This document shows positions 58,537-64,000 of a stretch of 64,000 bases of DNA, one piece after another. The stretch is taken from NCBI RefSeq assembly GCF_003054705.1, contig NZ_QAYX01000023.1, forward strand, positions 186,001 through 250,000, written 5' to 3'. The notes under the pieces are model-generated. The model did no database searches, was not told the DNA's origin, and worked only from the letters and a program-made list of their open reading frames with translations. The stretch comes from Opitutus sp. ER46. GTDB taxonomy: Bacteria; Verrucomicrobiota; Verrucomicrobiia; Opitutales; Opitutaceae. A program made the translations under genes and the position numbers. The stretch's first letter is position 1; the number at the start of each line of letters is the position of its first letter.

Positions 58537-59838
58537 ATGCGCACGCTCCACCATGCCTCGAAGACTTTCGCGGAGGACTTGGCGACGTTCTGTCGCAGTG
58601 CCCTCGTTCCGCGAGAGATTGCCGATTCCGTTGCCGCCATCCTCGCGGATGTCAGGACGCGTGGCGATGAGGCCGTCTCCTATTACGCGGCGAAGTTCGA
58701 CGGGGCGAAACTGCGCGCCCGCGAATTCCGCGTCAGCGCCAACGATCTCGCTGCCGCGGCCAAGTCGCTCCCGCTGGAGCAAATGCGTGCGCTGATCGCC
58801 GCCCGCGACAACATCCTCAACTACAACCGCCGTGCGATGCCGGAGAACTGGTCGGCCAAGAACAAGCACGGTGCGGTGGTGGGCGAAAAGTTCGATCCAA
58901 TCCGCCGCGTGGGCCTTTATGTGCCCGGCGGTGAGGTCCCGCTGGTCTCCACGGTGCTGATGACCGCTACCCTGGCGAAGGTCGCCGGTTGCCCGGAAAT
59001 CGCGGTTTTCACGCCCTCCAACGCGAACGCCAAGGTCGCACCCGGATTGCTCGCGGCGCTCCATCTGCTCGGAATCGAGGAAGTCTATCGCGTGGGCGGA
59101 GTCCAGGCGATCGGTGCGATGGCCTTCGGCACCACCACCATCAACCCGGTGGACAAGATCTTCGGGCCGGGCAACGCGTACGTCTGCGAGGCCAAGCGGC
59201 AGGTCTTCGGCACCGTCGGCATCGATTCGCTGCCGGGGCCGAGCGAGGTCATGGTCATCGCTGACGAGACCGCCAATGTTTCCTATCTCGCCGCTGACCT
59301 GCTCGCGCAGGCGGAACACGGCTCCGGTCGCGAGAAGATCTACCTCGTCGCCACTTCCGCGGACATCATCGCCGCCGTAAGCGCCGAGATCCGCACCCAG
59401 CTGCAACTGATCACCCGCGCCGAGAAGATCCAGCGCGTTCTGGCGGATGGGTTCCTTGCCATCGAGGTGGGATCGCTCGCGCAGGCCGCGGCGGTGGCGA
59501 ACTACGTCGCCCCGGAACACCTGCAACTCGTCGTGGCCGAGTCCGCCTCCAAGCGGCTGATCTCTGCCATTACCACGGCCGGCGCCATCATGGTTGGCAA
59601 CTATACGCCCACCGCGCTCGGTGACTTTGTTGCCGGCCCCAGTCACGTGCTTCCCACCGCCCGCGCCGGCCGGTTCTTCAGCGGCCTTCGCGTGGCGGAC
59701 TTCATGCGGCGAACCAGCGTGATCCAGTACGACCGCTCCAGCGTGAAAAAGGCCGAGCCCATTGTCGCCGCCTTTGCCGCGATGGAGAAGCTCGATGCCC
59801 ACGGTCGGTCCGTGCGGATTCGAACCACGTCTTCCTGA
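58537..59838 (+). CDS. hisD: histidinol dehydrogenase
   Basis: 433 aa. RRVGLYVPGGEVPLVSTVLMTATLAKVAGCPEIAVFTPS, GVQAIGAMAFGTTTINPVDKIFGPGNAYV, GIDSLPGPSEVMVIAD and LAQAEHGSG are family motifs; LQLVVAESA and GPSHVLPT complete the active site. It performs the last two steps of histidine synthesis. First of hisD-hisC-hisB-hisH. Confidence 0.98.
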   Translation: MRTLHHASKTFAEDLATFCRSALVPREIADSVAAILADVRTRGDEAVSYYAAKFDGAKLRAREFRVSANDLAAAAKSLPLEQMRALIAARDNILNYNRRAMPENWSAKNKHGAVVGEKFDPIRRVGLYVPGGEVPLVSTVLMTATLAKVAGCPEIAVFTPSNANAKVAPGLLAALHLLGIEEVYRVGGVQAIGAMAFGTTTINPVDKIFGPGNAYVCEAKRQVFGTVGIDSLPGPSEVMVIADETANVSYLAADLLAQAEHGSGREKIYLVATSADIIAAVSAEIRTQLQLITRAEKIQRVLADGFLAIEVGSLAQAAAVANYVAPEHLQLVVAESASKRLISAITTAGAIMVGNYTPTALGDFVAGPSHVLPTARAGRFFSGLRVADFMRRTSVIQYDRSSVKKAEPIVAAFAAMEKLDAHGRSVRIRTTSS

Positions 59839-59993
59839 GGGCTGCGCCGCTCCCGCCGGTGGTATGCGCGCCGGCGTCTCTCGCTCCAGCACGGTCCGAC
59901 TGTGCCCCTGCGTCGGCTCGCGCGCTGCCACACACCGGGGTTGCCCTGCCGCCCGGCGTCCGGCTGAGTCAATTCTCCGTGTCCGCTCCGAAC

Positions 59994-61091
59994 ATGTCTG
60001 ACCTTACTTCTCTCGCCCTTCCGCACGTGGCGAAGCTCCACGCCTATACCCCCGGCCTGCAGCCCTCCGAGCCGGGCTGGGTGAAGCTCAACACCAACGA
60101 GTGCCCGTACCCGCCCAGCCCGCGCGTCGCCGCGGCCTTGCAGCGTGAAATCGGCGCGGAGGGCTCCTCGTTGCGGCTCTACCCGAATCCCACCAGCCAA
60201 GCGCTGCGCGGCGTGGTTGCGCGTCACCATGGGCTCGTGCCGGACCATGTCTGCGTGGGCAATGGCTCCGACGACATCCTCAATCTCCTCGTCCGCGCGT
60301 TCGTCAGCGAGGAGGCCGCTCTGGGGTTCACGTTGCCGAGCTATTCGCTGTACCCGGTTCTCGTTGAGATCCAGGACGGGCGCTGTGTCCCGGTTGAGTT
60401 CGATCGTTCGCTGCGTCTCCCCATCGAGCGGATTGTCGCGTCCACGTCCCGCGCCTTTTTCCTGACGTCCCCGAATGCGCCGACGGGCGTCGGTTTCACC
60501 AACGCGGAGATCGAGCGCGTGCTCGCCGGTTATCGCGGGCTGCTCGTGGTCGACGAGGCGTATGCGCCCTTTGCCCGCGAGAACGCCGTGGCCCTGCTGA
60601 GCCGCCACCCCAACCTCGTGATCGTGCGCACGCTTTCCAAGGCGTATGCCCTGGCCGGACTGCGGGTCGGGTACGCGCTGGCGCATCCCGCGGTGATCGA
60701 CGTGCTCGATCGCGTGCGCGACAGCTACAACGTTAACCGGCTCTCCCAGGCCGGTGCCATCGCCGCGCTTGAGGATCAGCCATACTACGAGGGGGTCATT
60801 GCCCGCGTGAAGGCCACGCGTGACGCGTTCGTGTCCGACCTCCTCAACCGGCGCGGCTGGAATACCTACGACTCCCAGGCGAACTTCATTTTCACCGAGC
60901 CGAAGAACGCGCGCGGCGAGACGGGACCGGCCGTGGGGAAGGCGGCCTACGATTTCCTGTACGCGCACAAGGTGCTGGTGAGGTACTTCCCGAGCCACGC
61001 CTTGACCGCTCCCTACCTGCGCATCAGCGTCGGCACGGACGCCGAGATGCGCGTTCTCAGCCAAACCCTCGACGCATGGCAAAAGTCATAA
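59994..61091 (+). CDS. hisC: histidinol-phosphate aminotransferase
   Basis: 365 aa, PLP fold type [16 protein letters not shown] (substrate binding), [30 protein letters not shown] and [15 protein letters not shown] with Lys216 as the Schiff-base lysine. ATG 59994 fits the family N-terminus; the 155-nt gap after hisD is otherwise featureless. It overlaps hisB by 16 nt. Confidence 0.97.
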   Translation: MSDLTSLALPHVAKLHAYTPGLQPSEPGWVKLNTNECPYPPSPRVAAALQREIGAEGSSLRLYPNPTSQALRGVVARHHGLVPDHVCVGNGSDDILNLLVRAFVSEEAALGFTLPSYSLYPVLVEIQDGRCVPVEFDRSLRLPIERIVASTSRAFFLTSPNAPTGVGFTNAEIERVLAGYRGLLVVDEAYAPFARENAVALLSRHPNLVIVRTLSKAYALAGLRVGYALAHPAVIDVLDRVRDSYNVNRLSQAGAIAALEDQPYYEGVIARVKATRDAFVSDLLNRRGWNTYDSQANFIFTEPKNARGETGPAVGKAAYDFLYAHKVLVRYFPSHALTAPYLRISVGTDAEMRVLSQTLDAWQKS

Positions 61092-61714
61092 GCAAAACGG
61101 CGCGCCCCACCGGGGCCAGCGTTCCGGCCCGGACGGCCACCATCCGTCGGCAGACCGCCGAGACCGACATTGTCCTGACGCTTGCCCTCGACGGCCACGG
61201 CCAGGGCAAGATCGATACCGGCGTCCCGTTCTTCGACCACATGCTCACGCTCTTCGCGAAGCATGGCTTGTTCGACCTCGATGTGACCTGCAAGGGCGAC
61301 GTCGAGGTGGACTACCATCACTCGGTCGAGGACGTGGGCCTCGTGTTGGGCCAGGCCTTCAAGGAGGCACTTGGCGACAAGATCGGCCTCAAGCGCTACG
61401 GGTTCTTCATTCTCCCGATGGACGAGTCGCTGGCCCGGGTCGTGGTCGACGTGGGCGGGCGCCCCCACCTTGTCTACCGCGCGGAGCCGCCGACCATGTT
61501 CGTGCGCGACTTCAATATCGTCCTCGTGAAGGAATTCTGCCGCGCGTTCAGCAACGCGCTGGGGGCCAATCTTCACGTCGAGGTCGAGTACGGTGAGGAG
61601 CCGCACCACGTCGCTGAGGCGATCTTCAAGTGCTTGGCCCGTGCGCTCGACGTCGCCACGCAGATCGAGCCGCGGGCGGCCGATTTGCTTCCTTCGACAA
61701 AAGGCAAAATCTAG
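61076..61714 (+). CDS. hisB: imidazoleglycerol-phosphate dehydratase
   Basis: 212 aa, monofunctional. [61 protein letters not shown] and [29 protein letters not shown] carry the metal-binding His/Glu sets. The first ~25 residues are an extra basic/Ala-rich lead. No phosphatase domain, so histidinol phosphatase must be encoded elsewhere. Confidence 0.97.
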   Translation: MAKVISKTARPTGASVPARTATIRRQTAETDIVLTLALDGHGQGKIDTGVPFFDHMLTLFAKHGLFDLDVTCKGDVEVDYHHSVEDVGLVLGQAFKEALGDKIGLKRYGFFILPMDESLARVVVDVGGRPHLVYRAEPPTMFVRDFNIVLVKEFCRAFSNALGANLHVEVEYGEEPHHVAEAIFKCLARALDVATQIEPRAADLLPSTKGKI

Positions 61715-61794
61715 CGATGCGCCGCGGTCGTTGGCGCGCGGTCGGGAGGAGCGATCCTTCCGCCGCGGATTGCTGAACGTCCAGGTACGAGCGA

Positions 61795-62481
61795 ATGAAC
61801 GCCTCCTCCTCCCTCTCGAGCCATCCCGCCGCTATGCCGATCGGCACCGGCCCGCGGATCGCCGTGATCGACACCGGCATCTGCAATTTGCGCAGCGTGA
61901 CCAAGGCGCTTGAGGCCGTGGGCGCGGCCATCGTCGTCGTACAATCGCCGGCGGAGCTCGAGCAGGCACGTCCGGCCGGACTCGTCTTGCCCGGCGTGGG
62001 AGCACTGCGGGACTGCGTGGCCTCGCTACGCGCGAGCCGGCTCGATGGCGCGGTGCGCGAGTGGGTTCGGGCGGACCGGCCGTTCCTCGGCGTTTGCCTC
62101 GGCATGCAGGCGTTGTTCGAGCACTCGGAGGAGGGTGGGGTGAAGGGACTCGGCGTTTTCGCGGGCCAGGTCGTGAGATTCCAGCGCCCGCGTGAGTACA
62201 AGATTCCGCACATGGGCTGGAATACCGTGCGGTTCATGCAGGCTGATTCGCCGTTGGCCGCCGGACTTCCCGCCGCCCCCTCATTCTATTTTGTGCACAG
62301 CTTCCACTGCGTGCCGGCCGACCCGACGCTCGTATTGGCTGAGTGTGACTATGGCGGCGCGTTCTGTGCGGCGATTGGGCGGGGTCGTGTGTTCGCCACC
62401 CAGTTCCACCCGGAGAAGAGCCAGGCGAACGGGCTGCGCGTGTACGGCAATTTTGCCGCCGCCGCGTGCACTCGCGGCTAA
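61795..62481 (+). CDS. hisH: imidazole glycerol phosphate synthase, glutaminase subunit
   Basis: 228 aa. Catalytic Cys101 in GVCLGMQALFEHSEEG, His205 and Glu207 in QFHPEKS; IPHMGWN and YFVHSFHC are HisH motifs. The conserved N-terminus begins at RIAVIDTGICNLRSV, so an in-frame ATG at 61834 (residue 14) is an alternative start. Supplies ammonia to HisF, which is not in the window. Confidence 0.96.
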   Translation: MNASSSLSSHPAAMPIGTGPRIAVIDTGICNLRSVTKALEAVGAAIVVVQSPAELEQARPAGLVLPGVGALRDCVASLRASRLDGAVREWVRADRPFLGVCLGMQALFEHSEEGGVKGLGVFAGQVVRFQRPREYKIPHMGWNTVRFMQADSPLAAGLPAAPSFYFVHSFHCVPADPTLVLAECDYGGAFCAAIGRGRVFATQFHPEKSQANGLRVYGNFAAAACTRG

Positions 62482-62549
62482 TCCCGCCGCCTTGCGGTTC
62501 CCATGTTCTCGCGGCCGCCCCGGCCGCCGCGTGCGCGTTCTGGGCGCGC

Positions 62550-62603
62550 CCTATTAGCGGCCGATCAATATGCCTAACTCCATGTTGATGTTCTTCTAAT
62601 AGG
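62550..62603 (+). promoter_or_regulatory. 54-nt palindrome upstream of citrate synthase
   Basis: CCTATTAG (62550-62557) pairs perfectly with CTAATAGG (62596-62603); inside it, ATCAATATG (62564-62572) pairs with CATGTTGAT (62581-62589, one wobble). The composition is much more AT-rich than the flanks. It lies 60 nt before the gltA ATG. A second perfect palindrome, GTTCCGGAAC (62650-62659), sits just before the start. May be an operator or a 5' UTR structure. Confidence 0.6.
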
Positions 62604-62663
62604 CGATCTGGCGGCATCTTTCCTTTGCAAGTGGCCCCGTTCTGAGTTCGTTCCGGAACTACT

Positions 62664-63968
62664 ATGCCCACGTCCGCTATCCTTAAGGTGGATGACAAGG
62701 AATACCCCTTTCCCGTCATCGAAGGTACTGAGGGGGAGAAGGCCATCGACACGCGAACCCTGCGTGCGACGACCGGTTTGATCAGTTACGACCAAGGCTA
62801 CGGCAACACCGGCTCCTGCGAGAGCCAGATCACCTACCTTGACGGTGATAAAGGCATTCTGCGGCACCGCGGCTATCCCATCGACCAGCTCGCGCAGTAC
62901 AGCGAGTTCGTCGAGACCGCGTACCTGATCATCTACGGCGAGCTGCCGAACCCGAAGCAGCGCAAGGAATTTGGCCAGCTGCTCCGCCGCAACGCGCCCG
63001 TCGAGATGCAGGCGCAGAAGATTCTCGAGGGCTTCCCCACCAACGCGTCCCCGATGGCCATGCTGTCGGCGATGGTGGCCGCGCTGCCGGCCTACCATCC
63101 GGAACTCGCGGCGAACAATTTCGAGAAGGACCTGAAGACCTTCGATCTGGCCGCAGGCATGGCGATCTCGAAGATCCGCACGATGGTGGCGATGATCTAT
63201 CGCTACACCCACGGGCTGCCGTTCGTTTTTCCAAAGCAGGAACTGCCGTTCTGCGACAACTTCCTGCACATGATGTTTTCGGAACCTTACCAGGACTACA
63301 TCCCGGTGCCTGAGGTCTCCAAGGCCCTCAATCTCGTGCTCCTGTTGCACGCCGACCACGAACAGAACTGCTCGACGTCGACGGTACGCATGGTCGCTTC
63401 GAGCCAAGCCAATCTTTTCACGTCGATGTCGGCGGCCATCAGTGCGCTCTCCGGTCCGCTCCACGGCGGCGCGAACGTAGCCGTCATGCAGATGCTGCAG
63501 CAGATCCACGACGATGGCGACGACGGCTCGCGGTTCATTGAGGCCGCCAAGTCGGGCAAGAAGGGCTCGCGTCTGATGGGTTTCGGCCACGCGGTGTACC
63601 GCAACTTCGACCCGCGCGCGAAGATCGTTGGCGCCGCCTGCGACACCCTCCTGAAGCGTCTCGGCATCGATGATCCGCTCCTCGCCATCGCCAAGCACCT
63701 CGAGGAGGCCGCGCTCCGCGACGATTACTTCATCTCCCGCAAGTTGTACCCGAACGTCGACTTCTACTCCGGCATCATCATGCGCGCCATCGGCATTCCG
63801 ATGAGCATGTTCACGACGATGTTCGCGATCGGTCGCGCGCCCGGATACATCGCCAACTGGCACGAAGTCGCTTCCGATCCGAAGGGTCGTATTTACCGCC
63901 CACGTCAGATCTATCAGGGCAAACTCGCGCGCGAGTATGTGCCCATGGCGCTCCGCGGGGAAAAGTAA
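62664..63968 (+). CDS. gltA: citrate synthase
   Basis: 434 aa, the type-II (hexameric) form. Active-site His267 in SGPLHGGAN, His309 in GFGHAVYRNFDPRA and Asp366 in NVDFYSG are present, as are LDGDKGILRHRGYPIDQLA and HADHEQNCSTSTVRMVASS. Condenses oxaloacetate and acetyl-CoA to start the TCA cycle. Monocistronic appearance with its own structured upstream region. Confidence 0.98.
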   Translation: MPTSAILKVDDKEYPFPVIEGTEGEKAIDTRTLRATTGLISYDQGYGNTGSCESQITYLDGDKGILRHRGYPIDQLAQYSEFVETAYLIIYGELPNPKQRKEFGQLLRRNAPVEMQAQKILEGFPTNASPMAMLSAMVAALPAYHPELAANNFEKDLKTFDLAAGMAISKIRTMVAMIYRYTHGLPFVFPKQELPFCDNFLHMMFSEPYQDYIPVPEVSKALNLVLLLHADHEQNCSTSTVRMVASSQANLFTSMSAAISALSGPLHGGANVAVMQMLQQIHDDGDDGSRFIEAAKSGKKGSRLMGFGHAVYRNFDPRAKIVGAACDTLLKRLGIDDPLLAIAKHLEEAALRDDYFISRKLYPNVDFYSGIIMRAIGIPMSMFTTMFAIGRAPGYIANWHEVASDPKGRIYRPRQIYQGKLAREYVPMALRGEK

Positions 63969-64000
63969 CCGCTCCCGGATTTGTCCAGCTGCGCCCGGCC

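Overview
The window is GC-rich bacterial chromosome and most likely comes from a Verrucomicrobiota bacterium of the Opitutaceae type. The reasons are the order tRNA-Thr / tuf / tRNA-Trp / secE / nusG / rplK-A-J-L / rpoBC / str / S10 / spc / alpha, many starts without a Shine-Dalgarno (SD) sequence, A/K/P-rich tails on several ribosomal proteins, and a TPR/ExbB/ExbD cluster. No 16S gene is present, so the assignment is inference. No rRNA, CRISPR array, intact insertion sequence or phage was seen.

1-11.85 kb: one cobalamin operon on the + strand. A cobalamin riboswitch (about 17-142) and a long structured leader precede a BtuB-like TonB-dependent receptor, BtuF/BtuC/BtuD, adenosyltransferase CobO, and CobQ, CobD, CbiB, CobU, CobT, CobS and CobC. 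Most junctions overlap. The genes cover uptake, adenosylation, aminopropanol attachment and nucleotide-loop assembly; no corrin-ring genes are present. 11.85-12.17 kb is non-coding and holds repeats.

12.17-15.9 kb (- strand): LemA, a DUF4870-like membrane protein, a small secreted protein and an M48 membrane protease with a TerB-like tail. 16.0-20.7 kb (+): a large TPR protein, ExbB, ExbD and a TonB-like protein, which form an energy-transducing complex.

20.8-54.0 kb (+): the transcription/translation superoperon, with tRNA-Thr, tuf, tRNA-Trp, secE, nusG, ribosomal proteins, rpoB, rpoC, fusA, secY, map and rpoA. Notable points are: RpoC lacks three of four cysteines of its second zinc site; the adk slot between secY and map holds an adenylate-kinase-like protein without P-loop or LID; rpmD, infA and rpmJ are absent from their usual positions; all 12 small-subunit protein genes lack an SD sequence while 10 of 18 large-subunit genes have one; and many spacers carry palindromes built of degenerate heptamers or REP-like sequence.

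54.1-64.0 kb (+): small uncharacterised genes, a stand-alone receiver protein, guaA, a secreted protein, hisD-hisC-hisB-hisH, and citrate synthase preceded by a 54-nt AT-richer palindrome.
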